DNA from: Bradyrhizobium sp. URHD0069
GTDB lineage: Bacteria; Pseudomonadota; Alphaproteobacteria; Rhizobiales; Xanthobacteraceae
DNA length: 64,000 bases
Assembly: GCF_000701345.1 (NCBI RefSeq)
Contig: NZ_JNIJ01000011.1
Coordinates: forward strand, 1-64,000
Direction: 5' to 3'
Position 1 is the stretch's first letter; every line of letters begins with the position of its first letter. The translations under genes and the position numbers were made by a program. Under the pieces are notes generated by a model. It made no database searches. It saw nothing but the letters and a program-made list of their open reading frames with translations, and was not told where the DNA came from. Shown piece by piece: positions 18,907 through 27,360 of this stretch.

Positions 18907-19773
18907 GTGGACGCGAAAACAGATAGCGAGCAGGCGAAGAGCCTGGTGATAGGCGCCACCGGCCTTACTGGTGGTTATATTCTCGAGCACCTCGTCCGCG
19001 GCGGACAGCGCCCGCTCGCCCTTTCCAGGTCGCGGCAAACCAGAACTGGCGTCGACTGGTTTCAAGGGGACCTTGAGAAACCCGAGACATTCGGGCTTCC
19101 GCCGTTTGCGACCCTATATTGTACTGCGAACGCGATCCTGTTGCCGGCGGCGCTTCCGTATCTTTTCAATCCCTCATTGAAGCGGGTCGTCGTCTTCAGT
19201 TCGACCAGCGTCATAACAAAAATTGACAGTGAAATCGTCTCGGAGCGAGAGACGCTGAAGAAACTCGCTGACGCAGAGCAAGAGATCGCCGCACTCTGTG
19301 GTCAAAACAGCATTGGCTGGACGATATTGCGTCCCACGCTCATTTATGCCGAAGGCCGAGATCGCAATATTACGCCGTTGTCGAAGCTTATCCGAAGATT
19401 CGGCTTTATGCCCCTTGTCGGCGGAGGGCCGGGTTTGCGGCAACCGGTGCATGCGGAGGACCTGGCGATCGGAGCCATTTCCGCGGCATCGAGTCACTCC
19501 GCAGCGAATAAGTTCTATTCCTTGCCTGGTGGCGAAACTCTTACTTACCACGAGATGATCGGTCGAATTTTTGATGGGCTGCGGCTGCCGCGGCGTACTA
19601 TTTCAATACCGCCCTTCTTGTGGAAGGCCGCCTTTGTCATTGCGAAGCCACTTTTTCCCGGCGCCAATGCCGCGATGGGCACGCGAATGATGAAGGATAT
19701 GGCTTTTGATTCCACCCCCGCGGCGGACGACTTCGGTTGGAAACCGAGAATGTTCAATCCGACTTTTGACTAG
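18907..19773 (+). CDS. NAD(P)-binding SDR/atypical epimerase
   Basis: 288 residues from a GTG start. LVIGATGLTGGYILEHLVRGG is the Rossmann dinucleotide site, followed by ALSRSRQ and FSSTSVITK. The C-terminal half (GPGLRQPVHAEDLAIGAI, KFYSLPGGETLTYHEMIGRIFDGL) matches the atypical SDR group related to NDUFA9-like and nucleoside-diphosphate-sugar epimerases. In polysaccharide loci such proteins often reduce or epimerise a 4-keto sugar. It marks the right edge of the locus and is divergent from the wbpB-like gene. The substrate is unknown. Confidence 0.78.
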   Translation: MDAKTDSEQAKSLVIGATGLTGGYILEHLVRGGQRPLALSRSRQTRTGVDWFQGDLEKPETFGLPPFATLYCTANAILLPAALPYLFNPSLKRVVVFSSTSVITKIDSEIVSERETLKKLADAEQEIAALCGQNSIGWTILRPTLIYAEGRDRNITPLSKLIRRFGFMPLVGGGPGLRQPVHAEDLAIGAISAASSHSAANKFYSLPGGETLTYHEMIGRIFDGLRLPRRTISIPPFLWKAAFVIAKPLFPGANAAMGTRMMKDMAFDSTPAADDFGWKPRMFNPTFD

Positions 19774-20663
19774 GAGCCGGCATCATCTGCCGCAAGGCCC
19801 CGAAGGTCGTTGCGCATGCCGCGTGCGAGGCAACGATACTGCGGTGCCTGAACCCGACCCGGCGCAGGATCCCCCGTAGAATCGTCCAGGCTCGCGTCGC
19901 GACAAACCCGCGGCGCTTCAAATCGACGTAGAAAATCGGATGTCAGTACCTCCGCATTCGCTGGGATCGCCGCCGAATCGACAGTTCAGATCGACTTTCG
20001 GCTTCGATGCGCCGAACTCGCTGCCGGGCCGGGCAGCGGCATATTCTCGAAGATCAAGTCTTGGGCCGACAACGTCGGGTTCGACAAGAACACGCGCGCA
20101 GGTCGCCATGGTTCAGAAATATTTTGCGGAGTTCGAGCCGCAACATGTCCGCCGCTCCCAGGGAGTGAAGGTCGCTGCGGATTGAGATCACTAGCGTTGC
20201 CGCGTCCATGATCGGTCGAAAGCCCATTATCGTGATCCGGTTTTCGTCCGTGCCCTGCTCCGCGCTTTCAAGCGTGGCTCCAAGATTCGCGCCTGGAAGA
20301 ACCCGAGAATATGCGAGCTTGAGAACTGCGCGACTTCCGGCTGCACGGCAGTGGCATATAAGCATCAAGCGAGAGCGTGAGTGCGTCCAGTGAAGCTGAA
20401 ATGCAATCGAGATTTTCCGGCGTCAAACCCGGAACCACAATTGAGAGCGGCAATCTATCCATTTGCTCCGCGCCCTGGGTTTGGCCCTATTCTCAGTAGT
20501 CGCGTTCGTAACGGTTGAGGCTGACGCAGCGCCGCCGACGTCACCGAGATCCATGGGAAATGATTCAACGGCAAATTGCACTTCGAATGATGGTCGTCCT
20601 TGAGCGCATCTAAGGCCGGAAGTAGTTGACCGTAGGAAGGTGTCGATAAGATGAAACGTCTCG
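19774..20663. other. 890-bp stretch without a convincing gene
   Basis: Several open frames of 60-105 codons overlap on both strands, but none has a ribosome site or a recognisable motif. The segment 19951-19989 is about 75-80% identical to 26016-26054, so part of it is a diverged dispersed repeat. The region may be decayed sequence at the junction between the polysaccharide locus and the protease gene. Confidence 0.5.
19951..19989. repeat. dispersed repeat, copy 1
   Basis: About 39 bases beginning TCCGCATTCGCT are matched with roughly 30 identities at 26016-26054. Both copies lie in non-coding DNA. Function unknown. Confidence 0.45.
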
Positions 20664-22385
20664 CTAGCGAATAATGAAGTTGCTCGCATGCAGGTCGGAG
20701 ATATGAACATCCATCAGACTTATGCTATCGTGATTTCCGAGGTTGATCACCGTATCATGGCCGCCATTCGCCGACTGGAACAGAGCTTGCGACTGACCGG
20801 TCTGCGCATCATTTAACAGCGCCGCCAGCTGTGCGTTGTGGGTGACCGACGAAAATCTATCCAGTGCAATTGTGTCGGTGCTTACGGCATTCTCGATGAC
20901 CTCCGCGCCGACGCCAGGCCGGAATACGAATGTGTCATCGATAACCGAGGCCACGTGCTGCGATACAGGGCCTGACGAGATATCGCCGGACCCGGTGCTA
21001 TTGCTATCGAGAAAATAGTTATTCCCAACTGCGACCAGACTGGTCGATCCAAACGACTCGATTACCATCGGCGGACTTATGAAGGTTGAGCCCGCAAACG
21101 TTCCGTCCGAAAACCGGAAATTTTCCACGCCGACAACAGTGTCGGTCCCATCGGGCGATCCGCTTCGCTGATCTGTTACCGTCAACGCCTGCGTCGCGGA
21201 ATTGTAAGCGATCAGGTAACTGGTGTAAGCGCCCGAGAATACCGCAACGTCGGTGCCGGAGCCGCCCACGATCGTATCGTTGCCCGCACCGCCGGTAAGG
21301 GTATCATTGCCACCGCCGCCGTTGAAGTTATTTGCGATCGCATTTCCGGTTAGCGTGTCGTTGCCCGAGCCGCCAATAGCATTGTCGATATAGGACCGCG
21401 CGTCATTGTCATATAAATACGCGTTGTAGATATTCCCTGCCGAGTAATGGCCGCTTCCAAGATACGCAAGTTGCGTCGCCGATGTAATCGAGGATGCGCC
21501 AGGATTGAGATTGATCGACACCGCCGTCGTGTAGTTCGACATGTCATAGGTATCGATTCCATTACCGTCCCAGATCGTCTCGAAAATACGGTTTGCCGAG
21601 CCGCCGGCACCGTTGCCCGGCGCCAGTTGCGCGACGCCGTTGATCAACTCGTGCCCTGTGGCCGGATTCCAGGAATAGACCGTGTTTTCGCTATGCGTCG
21701 TGAAATTCGCGCCGTAAAGCGTTTGCAGCGCAAGGATATCGTTCGCCATATAGGTTTGAGGATGGCCATAGGCTTCGTTGGTATAGCCCGTAAGTGGTCC
21801 ACCCATATAGCTGCGATAGCTCATGACGGTGTATTCGAGATCGTCATGCGCGGCGGGCACCGCGACGTTGGCGACGCCGCCGGTTTCCTGGCTGTGTTTG
21901 AGGCCCAACGCGTGGCCTAGCTCGTGGAGCGCTATCGTGAAATAGTAGTTCCCGAGCGCTGCCAGGGAGTAATCGTAGGCGGTCCCAAACCAAATGTCCC
22001 CGCCCGCGGGAACACTCGCCGGATAGTAAGCGTATGAGGTCGGATTGGCAGCGGGGGATTTGGCGATCGCGATGTCCGCGCCGTTCGTTCCCGCGAACTG
22101 TATCGGGGCGTTGGTGTAACTCGAGATCAGCGCGAAAGCATAGCTGATGGCTTGCTGCATCGCGAAGGGGGCCGCCGAGAAGCCTGCAGCTGTTGACTCG
22201 CCGTTGCCGAGATAGTTTGCGGAATAATCGCTCGGAGAATCGGGAAAGCTGTAGGTGATCGTGCCGGACCACTTCGTGCCGCCCAGCAAACCATCGATTT
22301 CTGGATTGTCTGTTTTGGAAACAGTTACGGTGGTCGCCAACGACGCTCCTTGGTGCCTCAGCAGGTGTTTGCGCTGCGCCTTCAC
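20664..22385 (-). CDS. serralysin-like (M10B) RTX metalloprotease
   Basis: 573 residues with no N-terminal signal peptide. The zinc site is HELGHALGLKH (His154, Glu155, His158, His164), and YTVMSYRSYMGG supplies the Met-turn, both diagnostic of metzincins of the serralysin group. Residues about 330-375 contain the calcium-binding RTX nonapeptides GGSGNDTLTG, GGGGNDTLTG and GGAGNDTIVG, so secretion by a type I (ABC/MFP/TolC) system is expected. A further 190 residues follow the repeats, with acidic DDTFVFRPGVG and a C-terminus ending in FIIR. No type I transporter or serralysin inhibitor gene is adjacent. Confidence 0.9.
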   Translation of the reverse strand: MKAQRKHLLRHQGASLATTVTVSKTDNPEIDGLLGGTKWSGTITYSFPDSPSDYSANYLGNGESTAAGFSAAPFAMQQAISYAFALISSYTNAPIQFAGTNGADIAIAKSPAANPTSYAYYPASVPAGGDIWFGTAYDYSLAALGNYYFTIALHELGHALGLKHSQETGGVANVAVPAAHDDLEYTVMSYRSYMGGPLTGYTNEAYGHPQTYMANDILALQTLYGANFTTHSENTVYSWNPATGHELINGVAQLAPGNGAGGSANRIFETIWDGNGIDTYDMSNYTTAVSINLNPGASSITSATQLAYLGSGHYSAGNIYNAYLYDNDARSYIDNAIGGSGNDTLTGNAIANNFNGGGGNDTLTGGAGNDTIVGGSGTDVAVFSGAYTSYLIAYNSATQALTVTDQRSGSPDGTDTVVGVENFRFSDGTFAGSTFISPPMVIESFGSTSLVAVGNNYFLDSNSTGSGDISSGPVSQHVASVIDDTFVFRPGVGAEVIENAVSTDTIALDRFSSVTHNAQLAALLNDAQTGQSQALFQSANGGHDTVINLGNHDSISLMDVHISDLHASNFIIR

Positions 22386-22617
22386 ATCTTAAGCGAACAA
22401 TAAGTCGGCATAATTTGGGCCTATCACCCTTTCAATCCTGTTGGGCTAAACTAACTGGACGGCTCCCTGGCGGAAGCGCCCAGAGTTCCCTGTCATCGAC
22501 CGCGAAAACGATGATGCAACGTGCCGGAGGTCGCGTCCTCTTCTTTGCAACGGCCCTATTCGTTGGAGGGATGAGCTGCCCGAACCAGATCAAACGTTTC
22601 GCGAAGGACGCATCTCC

Positions 22618-22842
22618 ATGGCCAGGAAGGCATCCGCGGACGAGGGAAAGTTATCCGTGAAAGGACCAGTCCCCGCACGAGATCCCCAGATCGCGGTGCA
22701 GGAGGAATATGAAATCGCGCGACAGCGAGGCACAGCGCAAGCGCTGGAGCTCTTCATCTCGCGGCAGCCTGACGACACACTGATCAGGGGCCAGAACACC
22801 AAAACGATCGCCAATCTCGTGATCGAATCGACTGCGTTCTAG
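22618..22842 (+). CDS. small hypothetical protein, rhizobial type
   Basis: 74 residues, charged and probably cytoplasmic, with EEYEIARQRGTAQALELFISRQPDD, a short helical motif seen in small proteins of Bradyrhizobium (recalled, not searched). It starts with ATG after cgcatctcc, a weak ribosome site. Its TAG stop shares the palindrome CTAG with the stop of the convergent antitoxin-like gene, so the two genes overlap by 4 bp. Function unknown. Confidence 0.6.
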   Translation: MARKASADEGKLSVKGPVPARDPQIAVQEEYEIARQRGTAQALELFISRQPDDTLIRGQNTKTIANLVIESTAF

Positions 22843-23183
22843 TCCGCCGCCTCGGCTTTGGGCCTACCTAACTTGGGCCGCGGCGGTTTCACCTTGAATG
22901 ATGCCCGAGGTTCGACCGCGAATTGAACGCCGAAACCAGCAAGCATCTTCATGGTATTCCCGAGCGAAGGGTCTCTATGCCCCGCAAACATCCTGTACAG
23001 GTTCTCCCGTCGCAAACCCGTCTCTTCAGAGAGAGCAACGACATTCTGAGCTCGCATCACGGTACCTATAGCCGCGACGAGAACAGCAAGATCGTAGCTG
23101 GCAAGTGCTTCGTTGAGATATTCAGAAATCAGCGCTGGATTATCGCGAAATTTCTTGGGATCAAAGCTTTGCTTGGCGGACAC
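22839..23183 (-). CDS. HigA-like addiction-module antidote / XRE-type regulator without a visible toxin
   Basis: 114 residues from a GTG start at 23183; AGGGAGG six bases upstream fixes this start, although the open frame runs to 23204. FDPKKFRDNPALISEYLNEAL, TGLRRENLYRMFAGHRDPSLGNTMKML and GFGVQFAVEP are the pattern of the probable addiction-module antidote (HigA-like) proteins, a Cro/C1 fold. The usual RelE/HigB-type partner is not upstream or downstream. A basic C-terminal tail (KVKPPRPKLGRPKAEA) is added. It may act as a free-standing regulator. Confidence 0.8.
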   Translation of the reverse strand: MSAKQSFDPKKFRDNPALISEYLNEALASYDLAVLVAAIGTVMRAQNVVALSEETGLRRENLYRMFAGHRDPSLGNTMKMLAGFGVQFAVEPRASFKVKPPRPKLGRPKAEAAD

Positions 23184-23297
23184 CGAGACCCTCCCTAGAA
23201 CCATTTGATCGCCACTGTGGCTTCTGAGTGACAGGCTTCGCCTCGAATCCGGGTATGCTCAAGACGCAACTCAAAATCGCCCAATGGGGAATTTACC

Positions 23298-24086
23298 ATG
23301 AAAAAGTTAGTCATTGCTTTGTCCGCCATTGCGGCTTTCACCGGATCAGCCATCGCTGCCGACCTTCCCGCCCGTTACACCAAGGCTCCTCCCCCGCCGG
23401 CGCCGGTCTTTAACTGGACTGGCTTCTACATCTTCGGCGGTGGCGGCGGCGGATTGTGGAACGCGGACAGCAACGTGCAGACCTTCCCCGGCGGCGCCGC
23501 CATAACCCGTGACCAGCGGATGGGTGGCAGCGGCTGGTTCGGAACCGTCGGCATCGGGTATGACTGGCAGTTCAACGGTCCTTGGGTGGCCGGCATTTTC
23601 GGTGATGGGCAATTCGGAGAAATCCGTGGTTCCCTGAGCGATCCCGACTTCCAGATTGAGGGTCGTGAAAAGCTTCGGACGAGCTATGCGGCTGGCGTGA
23701 GAGTGGGTTATCTCGTTGCGCCCCAAGTGCTGTCCTACGTCAATGGCGGTTACTCCGGTTCGGAGTGGTCAGGCTCCACTCTCACGACCTTGGCCGCAGG
23801 AGGCGGGCCGGCCGTCGCTACCACGCCTTCCTTCCGTCGTGATGGCTGGTTCGTTGGCGGCGGCGTCGAGAACAACTTGGACATTTTCGGAATCTCGGCG
23901 CCTGGCTGGTTCATGAAGACCGAATATCGTTCGGCTTTCTATGACCGCATTTCCCTGCCCGAGACCGATGTCGCCACCGGCGCCCTTAATGGCGGTGCCA
24001 TTACTTTCAAGCCCTGGGTGCAGACCATCAGCACCTCGCTGGTCTATCGTTTCAACTGGGGTGGCCCGGCCGGCGCGCGGTACTGA
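23298..24086 (+). CDS. Omp31/Omp25-like outer-membrane beta-barrel protein
   Basis: 262 residues. A clear signal peptide, MKKLVIALSAIAAFTGSAIA, is followed by the typical mature start ADLPARYTKAPPPPAPVFNWTGFY of rhizobial Omp31-family porin-like proteins. The rest alternates aromatic beta-strands and Gly-rich turns and ends with SLVYRFNW plus a short GGPAGARY extension. It would sit in the outer membrane. GGGGA precedes the ATG, and a strong intrinsic terminator follows at 24113, so it is a single-gene transcript. Confidence 0.88.
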   Translation: MKKLVIALSAIAAFTGSAIAADLPARYTKAPPPPAPVFNWTGFYIFGGGGGGLWNADSNVQTFPGGAAITRDQRMGGSGWFGTVGIGYDWQFNGPWVAGIFGDGQFGEIRGSLSDPDFQIEGREKLRTSYAAGVRVGYLVAPQVLSYVNGGYSGSEWSGSTLTTLAAGGGPAVATTPSFRRDGWFVGGGVENNLDIFGISAPGWFMKTEYRSAFYDRISLPETDVATGALNGGAITFKPWVQTISTSLVYRFNWGGPAGARY

Positions 24087-24112
24087 TCTCAGCTAAAACT
24101 CAAGCAATTCAA

Positions 24113-24140
24113 AAGCCCCGGCATCGTCCGGGGCTTTTTT
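24113..24140 (+). terminator. rho-independent terminator after the Omp31-like gene
   Basis: A perfect 9-bp stem, AAGCCCCGG / CCGGGGCTT, with a 6-base loop (24122-24127) is followed by a run of T. It lies 27 bp after the stop codon at 24086. Confidence 0.9.
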
Positions 24141-24736
24141 GTGCCGGAGCAAATCCGGCCGGAACGGATGGAGCACCCGGGTTCGTCTTAGGGCGGACCC
24201 CTCCTATCCTTCCATGCAGATCGACCACGCTGCTCGGCTCGATCAACCTCGCGGATGGCCTCGATACACGCTTGCGCACCCCTTCCGCGCGTATCTTCGC
24301 AGCAGAAAACCCGTCTGGCACGCGATTTGGTGCTCATGGCTGGGCATCACAACAGCCCTTGAACGTGGCTGCAATGCCTCTACTCACAGGTTTCCGGAAC
24401 AACGGGCCAAGCTGCGACTAAATGCGAGGCGGTAAGAGAAGCAGAGTGCGCGATTGACCGGGCGCTTGCGCCCAAAAAGCTCAGGCTCGTCTCGCCCGGT
24501 CCGGCAGAGCTGGAAGAAATTTTTTCGCCTTGCTCAGTCTTCGCGTTCCATTTCGGGGGTAGATGGGGCCGAGCCGGCGCTCCAGGCTCATCGAGCTGGG
24601 ATCTCAGATCAGCACCCGGAAGAAAGCTCGAACCAGCAGAGACGACAATTGGAAATCTCCGCTAAATTGTCTAAGCCGAGCAACGCATCGCGTGCCAGTT
24701 CGAACGCGGAATTCCACAAAAACGAGAGTTTCCTGA
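24141..24736. other. 596-bp stretch without a convincing gene
   Basis: It lies between the terminator and the CoA-transferase gene. Overlapping open frames on both strands show no motif, hydrophobic pattern or ribosome site. The promoter of the CoA-transferase gene probably lies in its last 200 bases. Confidence 0.5.
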
Positions 24737-25930
24737 ATGCCGTCCCCGCGCGCCTCGCAAGCCCTGTCCCGCTTCACCGTGCTCGATCTCACCCGCGTCC
24801 GCTCCGGGCCGACCTGCGTGCGGCAGCTCGCGGACTGGGGCGCCAACGTCATCAAGATCGATGCGCTAATGGAGGATGCCGGCGGTGAGCAGCCGGGGGG
24901 CCCGCGCCGCGGTTCTGACTTTCAGAATTTGCACCGCAACAAGCGCGCGATGACGCTCAACCTGAAAGACCCGAAAGGCCTCGAGGTGTTCCGGCGCCTC
25001 GCCGAAAAGGCCGACGTCGTAGTCGAAAATTTCCGCCCGGATGTCAAAGCACGGCTCGGCATCGACTATGAGAGCCTTCGCAAGATCAACCCCCGCCTCG
25101 TCTATGGCAGCATCTCCGGCTTCGGCCAGGACGGCCCCTATCACAAGCGTCCCGGCTTCGACCAGATCGCACAGGGCATGGGCGGGCTGATGTCGATCAC
25201 CGGCGCGCCGGGCCAGGGGCCGATGCGCGTCGGCATTCCCGTCGCAGACCTTACGGCCGGGCTGTTCTGTGCCATGGGCATCCTCACGGCGCTGCTGGAG
25301 CGGGATATCTCCGGCGAGGGCCAGTGGGTGCAGACCTCGCTGCTGCAGGCGCAGATCTTCATGCTGGATTTCCAGGCCGCGCGCTGGCTGATGGAAAAGG
25401 ACGTGGCACAACAGGCCGGCAACAACCATCCGACCAGCATCCCGACCGGTGTGTTCAAGACCTCAGACGGCTATATCAATATCGCGACCACGGGCGGGCG
25501 GATCTGGGAGCGCTGTGCGCAGGCGATCGGCGCGCCCGAGCTTGTGACCAATCCCGATTACGCCACCGCGCCGGCACGCTCCAAGAACCGCGACGCTCTT
25601 AATGCCGAGATCAGCAAGCTCACTGAAAAGAGATCCACTGAGACCTGGGTCAGGGAGCTCAACGCCGCCGGCGTGCCGTGCGGCCCGATCTATTCGATCG
25701 ACCAGATGTTCGAGGACGCTCAGGTCAAGCACCTCGGCATTGCGCAAGATGTGCCGAACGTCGAGAACCGCCACATCCGCCTGGTCGGTCAGCCGGTCAC
25801 GCTGTCACGAACGCCGAGCAAAATGGCGGCGCGGCCGCCGGAATTCGGCGAACAAACCGACGAGGTCCTTGCGGAATTTGGATTTGGCGCTGACGAGATT
25901 GTCGCGCTGAAGCAAGGCAAGGTCGTGTGA
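24737..25930 (+). CDS. CaiB/BaiF class III CoA-transferase
   Basis: 397 residues, a normal length for the family. The N-terminus FTVLDLTRVRSGPTCVRQLADWGANVIKI is the CoA-binding Rossmann start; GIPVADLTAGL contains the catalytic Asp171 that forms the acyl-enzyme anhydride; NKRAMTLNLKDPKG and VENFRPDVKARLGIDYE are further signatures. It moves CoA between organic acids (formyl-CoA, succinyl-CoA or carnitine type). The TctABC importer and enoyl-CoA hydratase a few kb away suggest activation of an imported acid. The phage-like module starts just after it. Confidence 0.92.
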   Translation: MPSPRASQALSRFTVLDLTRVRSGPTCVRQLADWGANVIKIDALMEDAGGEQPGGPRRGSDFQNLHRNKRAMTLNLKDPKGLEVFRRLAEKADVVVENFRPDVKARLGIDYESLRKINPRLVYGSISGFGQDGPYHKRPGFDQIAQGMGGLMSITGAPGQGPMRVGIPVADLTAGLFCAMGILTALLERDISGEGQWVQTSLLQAQIFMLDFQAARWLMEKDVAQQAGNNHPTSIPTGVFKTSDGYINIATTGGRIWERCAQAIGAPELVTNPDYATAPARSKNRDALNAEISKLTEKRSTETWVRELNAAGVPCGPIYSIDQMFEDAQVKHLGIAQDVPNVENRHIRLVGQPVTLSRTPSKMAARPPEFGEQTDEVLAEFGFGADEIVALKQGKVV

Positions 25931-26015
25931 AACAGCGGCGGGACCCAACTTCGAGCTAGCCGAATCCAATTAGCGCCCTAACCTAGGGCCCGGTTGGACG
26001 TTCGGCCAAGACGAA

Positions 26016-26054
26016 TCCGCATTCGCTCGGACCGATCGTCGAACCGACAATTCG
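26016..26054. repeat. dispersed repeat, copy 2
   Basis: Partner of 19951-19989, sharing the start TCCGCATTCGCT and about three quarters of the following bases. It lies between the CoA-transferase stop and the XRE gene, at the left side of the recombination module. Confidence 0.45.
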
Positions 26055-26092
26055 TATCGGCTCGCGGGATGCCCCATAAATTGCATATTGTC

Positions 26093-26329
26093 TTATCTTA
26101 GAAGCCGCACGCCGGGGCCTCCACCGTTCTTTGCGATGAACTCGACGCCCGCCTTTTCTAATGCTTTACGCAATTCCACGATTGTCCGTTCTTGTGCCGC
26201 GAGCACGCCAGGCTGAGTTTCAAGCCGCTTTATGCTGGGAAGCGAAACGCCAGAAGCTTCGGCGAGGTCGCGCTGCTCCCACCGCAGTAGCGCCCGTGCC
26301 GCGCGAACCTGCTCGCTGGTGATGGACAA
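26093..26329 (-). CDS. XRE-family helix-turn-helix repressor
   Basis: 78 residues from a TTG start. The helix-turn-helix is RAARALLRWEQRDLAEASG followed by VSLPSIKRLE, the compact Cro/C1 type. It is divergent from the YqaJ/ERF genes. Two copies of the palindrome ATACCT-C-AGGTAT lie between them, the nearer one starting 4 bp upstream of its own start codon and covering its GAGG ribosome site. It is therefore probably an autoregulated repressor of the recombination module. Confidence 0.85.
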   Translation of the reverse strand: MSITSEQVRAARALLRWEQRDLAEASGVSLPSIKRLETQPGVLAAQERTIVELRKALEKAGVEFIAKNGGGPGVRLLR

Positions 26330-26333
26330 TTTT

Positions 26334-26348
26334 AATACCTCAGGTATT
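26334..26348. promoter_or_regulatory. palindromic operator, proximal copy
   Basis: AATACCTCAGGTATT is a 7+7 palindrome around a single central base. It overlaps the only plausible ribosome site (GAGG on the minus strand) of the XRE gene, so binding there could block the regulator's own expression. Confidence 0.75.
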
Positions 26349-26370
26349 GACTTGATCGGAGCCAGCCTTT

Positions 26371-26384
26371 AATACCTCAGGTAT
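26371..26384. promoter_or_regulatory. palindromic operator, distal copy
   Basis: The same 13-base core ATACCTCAGGTAT occurs 36 bp from the first copy, close to 3.5 helical turns. It lies on the side facing the YqaJ/ERF genes and is a likely second binding site of the XRE protein. Confidence 0.72.
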
Positions 26385-26538
26385 CGCATAAGACAGCCTG
26401 CGAGATCAACCCTATCGAGCGACAACGCCACTTTGGTGAAGGGCGGAGCTATGTCCGAGTTCAATCCCCCCATCCAACGGGTGAATTTGCCGTGGCTGCC
26501 CCAAGCATTCCCATCCATTTTCAAAGAGACATATAGAA

Positions 26539-27360
26539 ATGACCAAGGCGACACAGAGTTACGACCGGCGCCAATTCATCGGTGGCTCGGATGCCCGCAT
26601 CATCATGGGCAAGGACGAGAAGGCCCTGTTGTGGCTCTGGCGGGAAAAGCGGGGTGAGGTCGCCGCACTCGACCTTTCAGGCGTGCTGATCGTCCAGCTC
26701 GGCCTAGTCACCGAGGATCTCAACCGGCGCTGGTATGAACTCAACTCGGGCAACCGGATCTCTGACATCCAACGCCATGCCGTCCACCGGACCATGCCGT
26801 GGATGGCCGCCACGCTGGATGGACTGGTCAAGGAAACCGGCGCGGTATTTGAGGCGAAATTCATGCTGCCTTGGTCGTTCTCGGAAGAGGCGGCCGCGGA
26901 GAAGCACATGGCTCAGCTCCAGCACAACATGCTGGTCGCGGGCACCAAGAAATCCGTGCTCTCCATCATCAACGGCGGCGGCAAGTGGGTTGAACTGTCG
27001 ATCGAGGCTGACCCGATCTACCAGACAATCCTGATTGCAGCCGAAAAGGCCTTTTGGCGGGCGGTCAAGACCGGCGAAACCCCTGCCCTGTTCGATTGCG
27101 AACCTCCGAAACCACGGATCGAAGCGGTCCGCGTGGTCGACATGAACGCTTCCAACTCCTGGGCGGAATTTGCAGCTCTGTTTTGCGAAACCCGAGGGGC
27201 CCACCTCGACCACGAGCGGGCCAAGAACGAGCTCAAAGGGCTGATGCCGGAGGATGCCAAGGAGGCGATGGGCCATGGCATCCGGGCGAAACGGTCCAAA
27301 TCAGGCGCGGTCAGCTTCGATCTGGTCGAGATGGAGGCCCGCCATGCATCGGTCCAGTGA
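26539..27360 (+). CDS. YqaJ-type phage recombination exonuclease
   Basis: 273 residues. The PD-(D/E)xK nuclease core is visible: Glu59 in GLVTEDLNRRW, Asp94 in ATLDGLV, Glu105-Ala-Lys107 in VFEAKF, and the downstream glutamines in HMAQLQHNMLVAG. This is the lambda exonuclease/YqaJ fold, which resects double-stranded ends to provide single strands to an annealing protein. The partner ERF gene starts inside the last 17 bp of this gene. Start ATG 26539 follows AAGAGA. It is typical of temperate phages and integrative elements. Confidence 0.88.
   Translation: MTKATQSYDRRQFIGGSDARIIMGKDEKALLWLWREKRGEVAALDLSGVLIVQLGLVTEDLNRRWYELNSGNRISDIQRHAVHRTMPWMAATLDGLVKETGAVFEAKFMLPWSFSEEAAAEKHMAQLQHNMLVAGTKKSVLSIINGGGKWVELSIEADPIYQTILIAAEKAFWRAVKTGETPALFDCEPPKPRIEAVRVVDMNASNSWAEFAALFCETRGAHLDHERAKNELKGLMPEDAKEAMGHGIRAKRSKSGAVSFDLVEMEARHASVQ

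Noticed and set aside
22839..23204. Toxin-antitoxin pair with the neighbouring 74-residue protein as toxin
   Set aside because: The small protein has no RelE/HigB features and lies in convergent, not operonic, orientation.
24454..24888. 144-codon plus-strand open frame
   Set aside because: It runs into the CoA-transferase gene in another frame and has low-complexity Arg/Ser composition.
26451..26657. Possible small gene (MSEFNPPIQRVNLPW start) upstream of the YqaJ gene
   Set aside because: It would overlap the YqaJ coding region by about 120 bp and has no recognisable domain; kept only as a possible leader peptide.
27254..27343. Upstream extension of the ERF gene
   Set aside because: GGAGG six bases before ATG 27344 and the domain start both favour the shorter form; the extension is a shadow of the YqaJ gene.
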